Made by a program: the position numbers and the translations under genes
In this document: positions 1-11,546 of the stretch, piece by piece
Numbering within the stretch: the first letter of the stretch is position 1
Layout: each line of letters starts with the position of its first letter
NCBI GenBank assembly: GCA_936432065.2
Contig: OW386292.2
Location: forward strand, 136,043,460 to 136,107,459
DNA from: Rutpela maculata
Lineage: Eukaryota; Arthropoda; Insecta; Coleoptera; Cerambycidae
DNA length: 64,000 nucleotides
Reading direction: 5' to 3'
Notes under the pieces: generated by a model
The model's input: only the letters and a program-made list of their open reading frames with translations
What the model was told of the DNA's origin: nothing
Databases searched by the model: none

Positions 1-527
1 GAATAACTCAAAAAGTATTGACTTACTGGAAAAACTTCATTGAACATTTTTTGCTTAGAATGTATTCCTCTATCGACGTCAGTGGTTATTTTGAATGTAA
101 TAATTTCCACCCTCGACAAGGGGTGGCATCCAGCCCCAGGGTATTTGCGCCACTTGGGATGTTTCTGATTTTGAAAAGTATTAAAAACACACATTAAAAA
201 AAAAATGATCAAAATCGGAATTGTTGCTGAAAATTAAAAAGTCGAAACCTTCACTGACTCGACTAAGAGTGTCCTCGTCTGTTTCTCCTATTATAATAGA
301 AATAACATGATATCGCTTTCGGATGCCTTCAGTATAATGACTATCAATGTTTACCATTTTGCGGAAAAAACCTATATCACCTGCACAAATCAAATGCACC
401 TAACCTAGGCTGCTATTGAGAAACATTGGTGCACAGGGTTTTTGCAGTTGCTAAATGGGCTACGAGCCAACCCCAAAATATTACTTGCTCTACTTACATG
501 CAAAAAGTGATTTTTTTTTGTTCTTAG
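1..527 (+). other. Intron or upstream DNA of ZAD-ZNF gene A
   Basis: This stretch lies 5' of the first visible exon of gene A and ends in a good splice acceptor: a T-rich tract followed by TTCTTAG at 521-527. No first half of a ZAD domain (the upstream Cys pair) was found here, so the 5' exon or exons probably lie before the window. Around 100-140 is a GGGGTGGCATCCA motif that recurs near 14370 in repetitive DNA, so this is probably repeat-derived. Confidence 0.5.
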
Positions 528-1138
528 GATTTATCTGTTACTGAGAAGCCAGTAATTTGTGTACCATGTTATGAATCTCTACAGCACTATTTCAAGTTTA
601 TGAGACACTGTTCGATTGTAGAAGAAAATTTAAAAAAATATTGTGAGGCTGCAGGTTTAGATGGTACAGGTCTAATAAAATTAAAAGACGTATTAGAATT
701 TAGGACGAAAATAATCAACAATGTTGATAAAATTCAAATGGAAGAATTCGGTGAAAACAAAGTATATGTAGATGAACAGAAACATAACCAAGAACTACTG
801 CATAGTTCAAATAATATGGTGTTGTATGAAGAAAATGCCGAACAAGATGATACAATTAAAATAGAAGAAACGCACTTCGAGGAAACCGAGTTTAAATTTG
901 AACATAAATTTGAAGATTTAAGAGAAATGGATGATGGACAATTTAACGATGTTCCTAAGTTCACGATAAAATGTGAAGAAAGTGATGACCAAGTTGACGT
1001 AAATGAAATGAAACATTCATTTTGCCAGCAAAGAGTAGGCGATCTTAAAATTGAAAGTTGTGAAGAAGTGTTGGATCAAGAGTTTACGCCATGTTTTGAA
1101 GAAGTTGGAGTAAAAACAGAAAAAGAAAATATCAGCAG
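528..1138 (+). CDS. ZAD zinc-finger protein A, exon with ZAD second half and acidic linker
   Basis: Internal exon of a ZAD-C2H2 protein, a family of insect nuclear DNA-binding regulators. It opens in frame at 528 after an AG acceptor and ends at CAG|GTGAGA (donor at 1139), leaving phase 2. The first ~30 codons give the C-terminal half of a ZAD: a Cys-x2-Cys pair (ICVPC), then an aromatic and hydrophobic helix ending in a Cys. In this family two Cys pairs bind one zinc and the domain dimerises; the first pair must be on an upstream exon. The rest is a long acidic linker without fold, rich in Glu and Asp, with several psi-K-x-E SUMO-type motifs (IKIE, IKCE, LKIE, VKTE). The split Arg codon (AG|G) joins exactly to the finger exon at 8905. 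The ATG at 600 lies inside the domain and is unlikely to be the real start. Gene B has the same layout. Confidence 0.85.
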
Positions 1139-1211
1139 GTGAGACAGATAGATAGATAGACAGATACTTTAGAAAAATGTACATTTTATAGACACGTCAA
1201 AAAGGAGAGGA

Positions 1212-1530
1212 TATACAATGTGTTTCAGATAACATTTCCATTTTTATTCTGTAAACAGTAATGGATTTCTATGGTTAATCGTTAATGCCTTCTTCAGAAA
1301 GTACAATTTACTATTATAAAATTATCACCAGAGATGGCGCTACTGTTTAAAAATATTTTTCGATCAAGGAAGATTTGAAGCATATGCCATTTGATTAAGA
1401 ATTAAATTTTAAACAAAACCATCTCTGGTGACAATGTTATAATAGTAAATTGTACTTCCTGAAGAAGGCATTATATTTATTAGTTTCTGAAATATCAGCT
1501 GTGGGAATGTTAACTGAAACACACTGTATA
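1212..1530. mobile_element. Foldback/MITE-like element in gene A intron
   Basis: The outer ends are inverted copies (TATACAATGTGTTTCAG near 1212; its complement ends near 1530). A stronger inner pair lies at about 1286-1336 and 1417-1472 (AATGCCTTCTTCAG against CTGAAGAAGGCATT). The single strand would fold into a hairpin with a loop of about 80 bases. No coding capacity. No target duplication was identified, so the class is open. Confidence 0.6.
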
Positions 1531-1951
1531 CTGTGTAAGTGTCCAACTGAGTAGAATGTGCTATGTATGGCTTTCGTTTCCAAGGCACGTATATGCAACA
1601 GTCCTTGATCAAAGATGACCTAGATACATATCTGCCTATCTAGTACATAACTGATTTGCTGCTAACATTGTAACATAAAAGTTGATCAGGAAGAGTAGTA
1701 TTACTATGAGAAGATGCTTGAAACAAAAATGTGCAGAAACGAGTTTGTTAGCGTCCATTATTCTAAGCCAATGAGAGCGGATTGCGTCATATTCCAGTGG
1801 CACCGGTAGCTTGCAGTAGAGTTGTGTCTGCCGGCGGTGATTAAATTAAATGTTATAACCCCATTTTCAGTGCAAAATGTCTTCAATTTTTTCCGTTGTC
1901 GGGGAGCTGCGTAAACTATGTAAACATCCCAGTCGATGAAGGTATTTACCA

Positions 1952-3511
1952 CCAAAAACTTGCGAAATGAATAATTTTTTTTTGATGATTTCGTGAAAGT
2001 GTATAAAATAATATCCTGAAACGTTTACATTTCGCTCGAAGGTAGAACATAAAAAAAAAGTGAAAAAAAATTTTTTTCGTAAATTTTTTCAAAATTTTGA
2101 AATTAAGTCAAGCTAGGAAAAAATAAAAAATATAGAAAATACGTATATATGAACAAAAAATGTCCTAACAAAATTTATCGCTAAAGACGTGGTATTCCCG
2201 GAACAAAATAGTCAAGTAATGTTATAACTCGGAGCGAAATCCATGCGTGCTCGCGCTTGAATATGCATGACTGTAACACCAAAGCACTGAATTACATGTC
2301 ACTAAATCAGAATTTGTTCAATCTACATGTGTGTTGGGTCATTTAAAAAATGGAAATTGAAGCTTTCCGATGCTTGTTTGTTTTAAACAATACAAGCAAA
2401 GGATGGATTGGAAAAATATACTTATATATATTTATCACTCCCAAAGTCAATCATCGCAATAAAAAATATAGAAAAAAATAAAAGCCCTTCAAAAAAATTC
2501 TTTCTTCATTGAGAATTGTTAAAGTTGTAGTAACATAGATTTAAAAAAAAAAAGTAAATCTCAAATAATTTTAATTTGCTTGGTTGATGATTTTTTTGAT
2601 AAATATATATATTGGAGGCTGTAACTTGTTGGGAAATTGACCAATTGGAAAAAATAAAATATCACTATTTCTGAAAAAATGTACACTTTTCGAATGTTCG
2701 AACACAAATTCGTTTACTTGTATGCATTTTTTCGAAAATATGATCAATCCCATCATGATCAGAAATAGCGATTTTCATGATTTTATCCTTATAACTCTCT
2801 ATAGTTTTGAATGTAAATTCTGGAACTTTTCCAATACATTAACAAATGTATAAGGAATCCATTGGATATAGTTGAAATGTGGATGGATATACCTGTAATA
2901 AATACAATATTTTCCCTCCATACTCACTATTTATCCTCCTATTCACTAAGAAAAATGTTAAAAATGTGTAACCAGAAAAAGAAAAAGCTTTATTTTACTA
3001 GTTAGAACTGCTGAGAATTTTTAGAGGTATCTTATTATGCATTTAACGGTGCGCTTGGCCGCACAGAGTGACAAAGTTTTTTTTTTTAAATGCCTTTATT
3101 TATATTAACGTCCTGGCGAAGTTTAGCTAATGCTACTCTACCACTTAACCAGGACGGCGAGATGAGATACGGTCACTAGTCCAAGTGATGGACTCGGCCC
3201 GATCGAGGTCCACTCACTGAAACCGGTACCGTACCTCACCTCACTATTTTTTTCCAGGAATACCGTAGCCTTAGCAATATATTTTATTAGAACATTTTTT
3301 GTTCAGAAACACGTGGTCTATCCGCCTGTATTTTTTATTTTTTCCTACCCTGACTTAATTTCAAAATTTTGAAAAAATGGATGAGGAAAAAATTTTTTTT
3401 ACTTTTTTTTATGTTCTGCATCCAAGCGGAATGTAAACTTTTCAGGATATTATTCTATACACTTTCACGAACTCATTAAAAATGAATTATATTCATTTTG
3501 CAAATTTTTGG
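1952..3511. mobile_element. Non-autonomous TIR element, about 1.56 kb
   Basis: Inverted arms of about 150-180 bp lie at 1952-2140 and 3325-3511. The left reads CCAAAAACTTGCGAAATG and the right CATTTTGCAAATTTTTGG; both continue with the GTGTATA/TATACAC and TCCTGAAACGTTTACATT blocks. No transposase ORF. A retroposon-like insert sits at about 3077-3244. Family not identified; target duplication not evident. Confidence 0.6.
3077..3244 (-). mobile_element. Possible short retroposon (SINE-like), A-tail at low-coordinate end
   Basis: A T-run at 3077-3087 (A-tail on the minus strand) adjoins about 160 bp of GC-richer sequence unlike its surroundings. On the minus strand TGGTTAAGTGGTAGAG resembles a pol III A box, but I do not see a convincing B box. 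It could also be the 3' end of an unidentified LINE. Confidence 0.35.
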
Positions 3512-3969
3512 AGGTTTCACTATAAAATATTCTCTGTCGTCTGGGCTAATCAGAGGTGGGCAAGTTTTAATTTACTGCATTACACAGCTCCTTAATCACG
3601 AAAATTTTATTCCAATTACACATCATTACTCTCCAGATGGCGTTATTCCACCCGTAAAAATATTTGCGCATATTTTGGCTCCACCCCAAGCATCCCATAA
3701 TGCTACTCAACACACCACATCCCATAGGTAACAGTGGCTGGTATGTGTAGAAGAGTAAATTTTTAACAAAATTATTTCCAGCATTTCTTACTTTTTATAT
3801 AAACCATTGTGATATCGACATGTAATATTACAGGTATAATGCTTACTATGTTTTAAATTTAATTAGCGTAAATCTGAAAATGTATGACTATTGTCGCAAA
3901 TCCATAAAAAGCATCATTTTTAAAAGTTGTATTGCTTTATTCTCTGAGAATTTACGAATAAGAAATTTT

Positions 3970-6302
3970 TTTTGTTTTTTCATATTGCAGTAAGCGTATT
4001 GTTGAACACTGATGAAAACAGTAACATTAAATTCGAACATTTCTATTATATATTTCTCAGGCTTATGGATTGTGCTTTCCCGCTTGAACCTGTCACTATC
4101 CATAAGAAGTCTGGCCCTAGTAAACCTTGGATTACCCAACAACTGATTGATGAGGGTAAACTTGTCAGAGATGTATTCAAATTATATAAAGAAACTATGG
4201 ATGAAAATGTCCTTATTCGTTATAATATTTTAAAGAAAAACCACTCAGTGCATATAAAAATGGCTAAAAAAACTATTATAATTCACTAATATTAAACTCC
4301 AGTAACAAATCTACCACAGCCTGGAAAATAATAAATGGTCAAGTGAAAAACAGGAAATCACATAATATACCTTCATGCCTGCTGGATGACACAGGGCGCA
4401 ATATTAGTAATTATCATGATGCTACTCAAGCTTTCAATGATTATTTTATAAACTCTATAAACGATTTAACAAAAGATCTGTCTGTAAATCGGCAGGCTGT
4501 CTCTGAAATTTGTGAAAAGACATTCTTCTTATTTCCTATTACAGCTCATGAAGTTCATTCAATATTAATGAAAATATCTAACAAGCATTCTGCAGGTTAT
4601 GATGAGATACCCTGTTCGCTTCTAATCAAAGTCGCTGATCACATCACTAATTGTATTACCTCGCTTATTAATTTTTCATTCCAGGACGGTATGTTTCCAA
4701 CACTTTTAAAAAAAACGCTTATTGTCCCAATCTACAAAAAAAGGTGATATATCACAGATCTCGAACTATAGAGGAATTGCCCTACTCTCAGCTCTCTCTA
4801 AATTATATGAAAATGCCTTTCATATTAGGCTTTCTAAATTCCTGGAAACAGAGAAAATCTTGTCAATTAACCAATTCGGTTTTAGGAGCAAATTATCGAC
4901 TCAGAACGCGATTTTGGCAGTCTACAATTATATTCTGCAGAATTTTGAATGTAAAAACAAAATAGCGTGTATTCTATTTGATCTAAAACGTGCGTTTGAC
5001 ATGGTCAACACTGATTTACTATTGAACAAACTCTATAATTATGGCATACGTGGACCCGCCCTACTTTGGCTCTCCTCTTATTTACAAGGTCGGAGCCAAG
5101 AAGTTATTTTGAGAACTAATAATGTCACTTACAAGTCACTGCCCAAAACAATCCAAGTAGGGGTACCCCAGGGGAGCGTATTGAGCCCCCTCTTATTTAT
5201 TACTTTCATTAATGATATCGTCTCTTATTTCCCAGGTGGTTTTGTATCTCTCTTTGCAGATAATGCGTTAATAGCTGTGAGTTCGGACAATTTTAATGAT
5301 CTGAGTAACACTGCAAACGATGTTATTCATATTATGATAAATTACTGTCGGTATACAGGGTTTATCCTTAATGATCTCAAAACTGATCTCATACTGTTCA
5401 CTCCAAGAAAATTGTATGAAAGTATATTAGTAAAAATAAACAGTAAGAGTATTCAACAGAGCTCACAAGTTAAATTTCTTGGCTTATGTATAGACTCGCA
5501 TTTATCGTGGACTAACCAGATTGATGTCATACTGAAGAAATTATCAACTTCTTGCTTTGTCTTATGGCAGCTCAGAAATTATGTTTCAACTGACGTTTTA
5601 ATAACATATTATTATGCTTATGTCTACTCCACATTGAACTACGGTATCTTATGTTGGGGAAATTGTACAAGAGTTAATGAGGTTTTAATCCTCCAAAAAA
5701 GAATCTTAAGAACAATGACATTCAAAAGCTTTAGATACTCCTGCAGAGACCTATTTAAGCAATTAAACCTCCTAATTATAACGAATATATACATCCTAAA
5801 TTGCGTTTGCTATGTTAAGTCACATCCTGATCAGTTTACACTTACCAGAGACCTAAATTCGCCCTACAATTTTAGACCTACACTTAATATAGAAATACTG
5901 AGACAAAGTTTGGCTATATCAGCAAATGGGCCGTTGATCATGGCCGTTAAGATATTTAATAAATTACCAACCTCTTTGAAGTCCTTACCTACTTTTAATT
6001 TATTTAAATCGAGTGTTCGTAATATGCTGCAAAAATATAGTTTTTACTCTATTGGTGAATTTTTAAATTGTGATAATTTTATCTTATGATTGATTGTACG
6101 TTTGTATTTTTGTATTGAATTGTATTTTTGCTGTTTTACACTATATTTTATTATTTTTTCCTTTTTAACTACTGTTAAACCTGAAATTTTTCTATTTTTG
6201 GCTTGTATTTTTATTAACAATTTTGTGACAATATTCTACACTTGTATCTACAAGTCTTATGAAAATAAAGTCTATTATTATTATTATTATTATTATTGTT
6301 GA
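3970..6302 (+). pseudogene. Jockey-like LINE ORF2, 5'-truncated and frameshifted
   Basis: Non-LTR retrotransposon relic in the intron of gene A. It starts in the spacer between endonuclease and reverse transcriptase (PWIT at about 4129), so the endonuclease is missing. Reading continues in three frames with shifts near 4265-4290 and at about 4735-4745. RT landmarks in order: IVPIYKKGD then SNYRGIAL (about 4720-4780), FDLKRAFDMV (about 4978), VPQGSVLSP (about 5162), the catalytic box at 5253-5264, then VKFLGL (about 5472). The catalytic box reads FADN: the second Asp codon at 5262-5264 is AAT, so the copy is catalytically dead as well as frameshifted. The 3' end carries a polyadenylation-like AATAAAG and an (ATT)n microsatellite at about 6270-6298. 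Low GC and decay suggest an old insertion. Confidence 0.85.
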
Positions 6303-6390
6303 ATTAGAATTTCGATTTTGAAAAATATACCAGGCATAACACGAACATGGTATACCCCAATTGTTTCTTTATTTTTGCAGATAAATTACA

Positions 6391-7396
6391 CAGCCTGCGG
6401 ACCAGACCAGTGTATCCTTATGTATTTGGGCCCGCTGAAACCAAATCCGAAGTCAGAATTTGGTTGGTTCTTTTTTCACCAGGTGAAAAACGAGCCAATC
6501 GGACAATTGGGTTGTTGCACTGAATTAAAATTTTTAATAGAATATGTGTTTAGCAATAACATTTCTTCATAAAAAATCATTGGAAACATGTAAAAGTTGA
6601 AAATATAGTCTTATAATATTACAATATCAATTTTAAAAATACATGCATTTAAAACGAAGGTGACAACATAACGACAGTCTGCAGAGAAGTTAGTTATTAA
6701 ACGACGAAAAGAGGATATGAAGTTATAAACTGTTGATAGCGACGGAGAAAAAAAAAGAGAATTGAATTTGACACTATATTTAACAAGTTTGTTCGAAATC
6801 CCCACACTATATGCACCAGTGCTCTTCAACTTATGTATAGTCTCACTTTATCTCCTTCTATTATCTACACTGGTGCAGTAGTTCAGACTGTGTGAACAAA
6901 CCTAGTGTCAAATTCAATTGATATTTCTAGGTTATATTTCGGTTTATTTTAGCGGCATAAAGTTATGGATAAATCTAAGTTTAAGTGGTGTTTTGTGCCG
7001 TACTGTGTAAATAATACCACCAATTCACCAAAAAAAATTTTCTTTAGTGTTCCAGTAATGAATGGCGAATGTAAAAATGAATGGTTAACTGTTTTTCTAA
7101 TATTTATAATCAAAACTAGAGCTGTAACGTATCTCGCGGCTTTTGCACCTATAACCTCTGCAATGCTAAAACGATCATCTCTTTTTAAAAATTCGCTGAC
7201 CATAAATATATCTTTAGAAGGTAAAATATCAGAATTGGCTTTTATAAATCCTGCCTAAGTCATTTTGGGAGAAAATAAATAAACGCTAAAAACCTCTATT
7301 TAAATGTCAAATGAAAGAATCTGATAATTCTGACTTGGGATTCAGTTTCAGAGGGTCAAAGTACATAAGGACACACTGGTATGGTCCGCAGGCCAG
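6391..7396 (+). mobile_element. TIR element carrying a THAP-like ORF (P-superfamily candidate)
   Basis: Inverted ends of about 65-70 bp: the left begins CCTGCGGACCAGACCAGTG at 6394 and the right is its near-complement ending at about 7394. The element is ~1 kb and contains one short ORF at 6965-7258. P-element and THAP9 transposases start with a THAP zinc finger, so a P-like origin is inferred. A further copy of the right end lies at about 7482-7500. An 8-bp target duplication could not be confirmed. Confidence 0.55.
6965..7258 (+). pseudogene. THAP-domain N-terminal fragment
   Basis: A 97-residue ORF beginning MDKSKFKWCFVPYC followed by NN, a P-K-K-I-F-F-S-V-P block and a Trp about 13 residues later. 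This matches the start of a THAP finger (C-x4-C, conserved FxxP and W). The later Cys-x2-His pair is not visible, and the rest of the ORF shows no transposase catalytic domain. It lies inside a ~1 kb TIR element, so it is most likely the stub of a P-like transposase. A host THAP gene fragment is less likely given the flanking inverted ends. Confidence 0.5.
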
Positions 7397-7608
7397 ACCA
7401 CTTTTTTGGGGGGTGTTTTTTTGAGGTTAGGTTCTTTTTCGAGGTTAGATGTGAAAAAAGAAACAATCTGATAATTCTGGTCCGCAGGCCAGACCACTTT
7501 TTTTTGTGTGGCTGTGTTATCGAAACTTGGTACATCGTCTGTATTTAAACGTCGCCTTTTGACACAAATTAATTTTTTTTTACTTTTGGTGTCAGCGGAA
7601 GTGGTACC

Positions 7609-8078
7609 AACTTTTGATTACTCAGCAGGCAAATACCCCCTCTGCATTGGATTACACCTTCAAATCGTGATCGGTAGTCAAATGTCATTTGTCAATTCCT
7701 AACCAGACAGAAACCGGTTTCGAACTTATTATGTTCTCCTCAGTATCCCATAGGTCACGGAACAGACAAATGATAGTGGCCAACCTTGCTACTACTCTTA
7801 TACAAACTAACGCAAATGAAGTGATGGTGAGAGGTAAACTCTCATGTGGTCAGATGCTACTATAGAGAGTTTACTGAGAGTTTACCTCTCACCATCACTT
7901 CATTTGCGTTAGTTTGTATAAGACTAGCATGTTGGCCACTATCAGTTGACTGTTCCATGACCTATGGCATACTGAGGAGAACATAATAAGTTCAAAACCA
8001 GTCTATGTCTCGATAGGAATTGAAGATGTAATCCAATGCAAGTCGAGTTATTTGCCCGCTGAGTAGTTCTTTCAAATC
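7609..8078. mobile_element. Foldback element with ~225-bp arms
   Basis: Near-perfect inverted arms meet around 7862 (GAGAGGTAAACTCTC on the left, GAGAGTTTACCTCTC on the right), with outer ends GATTACTCAGCAGGCAAAT near 7615 and its counterpart near 8070. Almost no loop. No ORF of note. A second, shorter match to the same family follows around 8180-8250. Confidence 0.65.
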
Positions 8079-8904
8079 CATTTCATAAACAGTGAGTATA
8101 GTCCACTAGGGTTGCCGCTTTTGGTACTTGCTTTGCAAGTCACTATACACCACAGAGACATATGTGATAATGTCCGATATATAGTAGCATCTGGCCACAA
8201 GAGAGTTTAGAGGTAACTTAGGCGTTGCGGTTTCGATTCCTATCGACAACAATCGGTAAAGAGAAGTCAAGTAAGTTTAATAATTAAATAAACATTATAA
8301 TTTGCAGGAAACCCTTGTGAGAATTCATTGAAGCATGGTAAATAGTATTAGATATGTTAACATAAATAAAATAAATATACATGGTTGCTAACAATATATC
8401 CTATATTCTTTATTTGCGGAATATTATGTTCAATCTTTACATAATTTTCATATAAATGATCAAACGTTTTGTCGACAATAATAAAACTTTATTTAGTCGA
8501 TTGTACGTCATTTAGTCAGACATGCATAGTTACCAATACGGTTGTTATGCGTGTAAAAAACGTCAGCGTCTTTAGCAGTGCGATGCGGCATGTTTGATGG
8601 TCAGACGCCGACATTTTTTGAATGCCTCTTAACCGTACTAGATCGGTACCTACTCCATATATCGATATTTGTCAATAATTATCAGTCGTGTTCACTACCT
8701 TTTTTAAAGACACTAGGAGTTTTTATCTGTATGCCCTATATAATTACATTAGAAAAAACGTACAGTTAACAACTCAAAGAATATTTTAATCTATAGTTTA
8801 ACCTACAGAGTAATAAGCGTTTTTATTGTAATTTCATAATTTGTGGTGAATATTTAATTCTATACCCTTCACATTACTGTAATAAGCATTTTTATAATTT
8901 TCAG
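8079..8904 (+). other. Remainder of gene A intron
   Basis: AT-rich intron sequence between the last foldback and the finger exon. It holds partial foldback-family fragments up to about 8250 and then nothing recognisable before the acceptor at 8903-8904. Confidence 0.4.
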
Positions 8905-9568
8905 GTTTGAAGATGTTTTGCCTCAACCAGAAGTCACTACTAGATTACTTGAGACACGGAAATGTGTTACACCAAATCTTAAAGAGGACCCATCAGAACT
9001 ACACATTAAACACACATCAGCTATGTACACATGTGACACTTGTTCGTATCAGACAAGAGAACAATCTAATCTCAAAAGGCATTTGCTAAGGCATAAGAAT
9101 CGTTCAGAAGTAACAGTGTACAAATGTTACTTTTGTTCATATCAGACAAGAGGAAAATGTCATCTCAAAAGGCATTTGCTAAATCATAAAGATCCTTCAG
9201 AAGTAACAATATACAAATGTGACTCTTGTTCATATCAGACAATAACTAAATATAGTCTCAAAAAGCATTCGCTAACGCATAAAAATCCAGAAAGAAAAAT
9301 GTACAAATGTGATTCTTGTTCGTTTCAGACGAGACGAAATAGAAGTCTTAATAACCATTTACTGGTACATAAGGATTCTTCAGAGGTAACGATGTACAAA
9401 TGTGACTGTTGTTCATTTCAGACAAGATATAAATATAATCTCAAAAAGCATTTGCTAAAGCACAAATGTGACTCTTGTTCATTTCAGACAAGAGATAAGT
9501 ATCTTCTGAAAAAGCATTTGGAAAAGCATAAGAATCCTTCACAAGTTAACAGTGCAGAAGTAAAGTGA
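8905..9568 (+). CDS. ZAD zinc-finger protein A, terminal exon with six C2H2 fingers
   Basis: Last exon of gene A. The acceptor TTTTCAG ends at 8904; the first base completes the Arg codon begun at 1137-1138. A short lead with LPQPEVTTR is followed by six C2H2 fingers of the form C-x2-C-x12-H-x3-H and a stop at 9566-9568. Fingers are joined by K-x-P-S-E-V-T type linkers, not the usual TGEKP. Between fingers five and six the linker is gone: the last His of finger five is followed at once by K-C-x2-C, so these two sit abnormally close. The fingers are very alike (YKCDSCSF/YQT), which points to growth by internal tandem duplication. DNA binding is inferred from the family; the target is unknown. 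A downstream AATAAA lies about 130 bp after the stop. Confidence 0.88.
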
Positions 9569-9699
9569 TTAATTGACTTATTAATTGATACAAACTGTGT
9601 ATTAAATACTGTAATTTACAACAAATTGTGCATAAAAGTATAGGGTATCCAATCTGTAAATAGGCTTACCACGACAGGACAAGATTATAGATATATTTC

Positions 9700-9705
9700 A
9701 ATAAA
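9700..9705 (+). terminator. Putative poly(A) signal of gene A
   Basis: AATAAA about 130 bases after the stop codon of gene A, in AT-rich sequence. The position is plausible for 3' end formation, but the hexamer is common in this composition. Confidence 0.4.
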
Positions 9706-9904
9706 ACTGCAATTAGTTTTGTTAGAAAACAAGCATTAATAAAAAGCGGTACATTTTTTGTTTCTTGATTAAGTTTTTATATTTTGAAAAGAAATCTAAA
9801 CCAGGACCATACTTAAAAATATTATACGTGGAGTGTGAGATAATGCCTAAAAACTAAAAACCCAAGTAAAGATCTAAAATGTCTCGTTCTTCCACGTTGA
9901 TGGC

Positions 9905-10195
9905 ATTATCGCTTTGTTAAAAAATAAAATACAAAAAGCATTAGAAAAGCAAGCTCAAAAGGAGGACTGAAAATCAAAAGCCACAATTCTCGGATGCTGT
10001 CAAAACGAAACACGAACCAGTTCTAATTGTAAAGCCGGCTAATAAGCAAGATAGTGGTGAAACTAAGAAGTGTGTGTAAGGGAAAGACAAAGTTTAACTT
10101 GGACTTGGATACCAATCATCTAGCTATTGATAAAGACTGTCCCTGCTATTTTCTAGTGCTAAAGAAACTAAACAGTACTATTGATTATAAAGCAT
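9905..10195 (+). pseudogene. LINE ORF1 (gag-like) fragment
   Basis: Broken reading frames on the plus strand resemble Jockey/CR1-type ORF1. One run (about 9967-10070) reads as a Val/Leu-rich segment with VLIVKPANK, typical of the region before the RNA-binding part. A later run holds the tail of a zinc knuckle (H-L-A-I-D-K-D-C-P-C-Y). It stops abruptly at about 10195 where an inverted-repeat element begins. The same LINE seems to resume at about 14935 with the start of ORF2. Confidence 0.55.
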
Positions 10196-11006
10196 AGCAG
10201 GAGACCTTTTCATCATAGAGAATTTTTGTGTGCATGCGTTGAGTTCCGCCATGTTTGTTCGGATAGTTTTCGCATGTCAATATTGGATTTGACAAACATT
10301 ATGTTTTTTAAACAAATACCAATTTTCTGAAAACTTTCACATACACCTATTTTTCACTGTATTAAATCAGGGTTGTAATTAATCAACTCTGACATTTGAA
10401 ATTTTGAAAAGTCAAAATGATTTGACTGACAGAGCAAGACAAAGTTTTGATGATGCTTTCTAAATTAGAAGAGGGGTGGTCCATAAGATGTCCATTATGG
10501 GCTAGATAAAAGCACTGTTCTACGAGTTTTTGTATAGTTGTATTTATTTTTATGTTCGTTTTAATTAAATTTTAATTAAATGTCAATGTCATCTTTAACC
10601 TAATCTCAAAATTATCCGTTCGCACAGCTAAAATTTTGCAAAATCGTTACTTAATTTTGAATGTGTACGCGAAAGTTTTGAAAGCAAGTGTAGGTTTAAA
10701 AATTTCGGAGATATTTAAGTTTATATTTGGTATCCAAGTGTTTCGAAATTACCTTTAAAGTTTAAAATGCATTTTTTTCTAAAGCAAAGGCTTTAAATAA
10801 GCAAAAAAAATTGAGCATCTAGGTAATACTATATCTTAACGAAAAACTGTATTTGAGATATTTTTTTTAAATTACTGTCTAATTGGAGTAACAAAATGGC
10901 GACCTTTTTATATAAAAAAAATATAAATACGCACATTTTTCCGTCATAACTTCTTTATTTCTTATGCTACAGGAACGAATAAAAAATAATTTGAAAGCGC
11001 AATTAA

Positions 11007-11400
11007 GGGGCGAGCGTAGAGGCGACTTCAATGTGAATATCAGTCGATATTCCGTTGAAGCAACGTCGAGCGCGGTTAGTACTTGGATGGGCGACCCACC
11101 TATCTTGGGAAATACAGCGTTCTCGTCCCACCGTCTAGAGGTTTGTATATCAGTGTATACTCGGAAGTTACGTAATTTCAGACGAGGATTACGTAGTGGA
11201 TATACCATCCTTCGGAGGGGATGTAAAGCAGGCGGTTCCTTGTCTATTAAATGTTAGGCAAGTAAAAGATCCCTAGTCTTCTTAAGGGAAGAGGTTCGGC
11301 TAAATTTCCAGGTTGGGGGTAGCTCGTCTCCTGGCGTCGGTGATAGGCCCTGGTAGCGGAAATAGGCCGACGTTAAATATGTAGTTAAAAAAAAAAAAAA
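11007..11400 (+). mobile_element. 5S-rRNA-headed SINE, copy 1 (full length)
   Basis: A ~394-bp retroposon flanked by a perfect 13-bp target duplication, AAAGCGCAATTAA, at 10994-11006 and 11401-11413. The 5' part carries a stretch matching the internal promoter and 3' half of 5S rRNA (GTTAGTACTTGGATGGG, then GACC and TTGGGAA), so it belongs to the 5S-derived SINE3 type. The body ends CCTGGCGTCGGTGATAGGCC...GACGTTAAAT and an A-tail. Two more copies lie at 22821-23202 (minus) and 28201-28370 (5'-truncated). ORFs across it are incidental. Confidence 0.85.
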
Positions 11401-11546
11401 AAAGCGCAATTAATTGTCTTTAATTTCATTTCTTAACATGCATGACGTAGGTGTCACAATTTCTGAGATATTTAACTCTCACTTTAAATAATTATCTTAT
11501 GAACACTTGGATGCCAAATGTAAACTTAAATATCTCCAAAATGATC

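Noticed and set aside
600..602. ATG at 600 as the start of gene A
   Set aside because: The frame is open back to the acceptor at 527 and the ZAD Cys pair lies upstream of this ATG.
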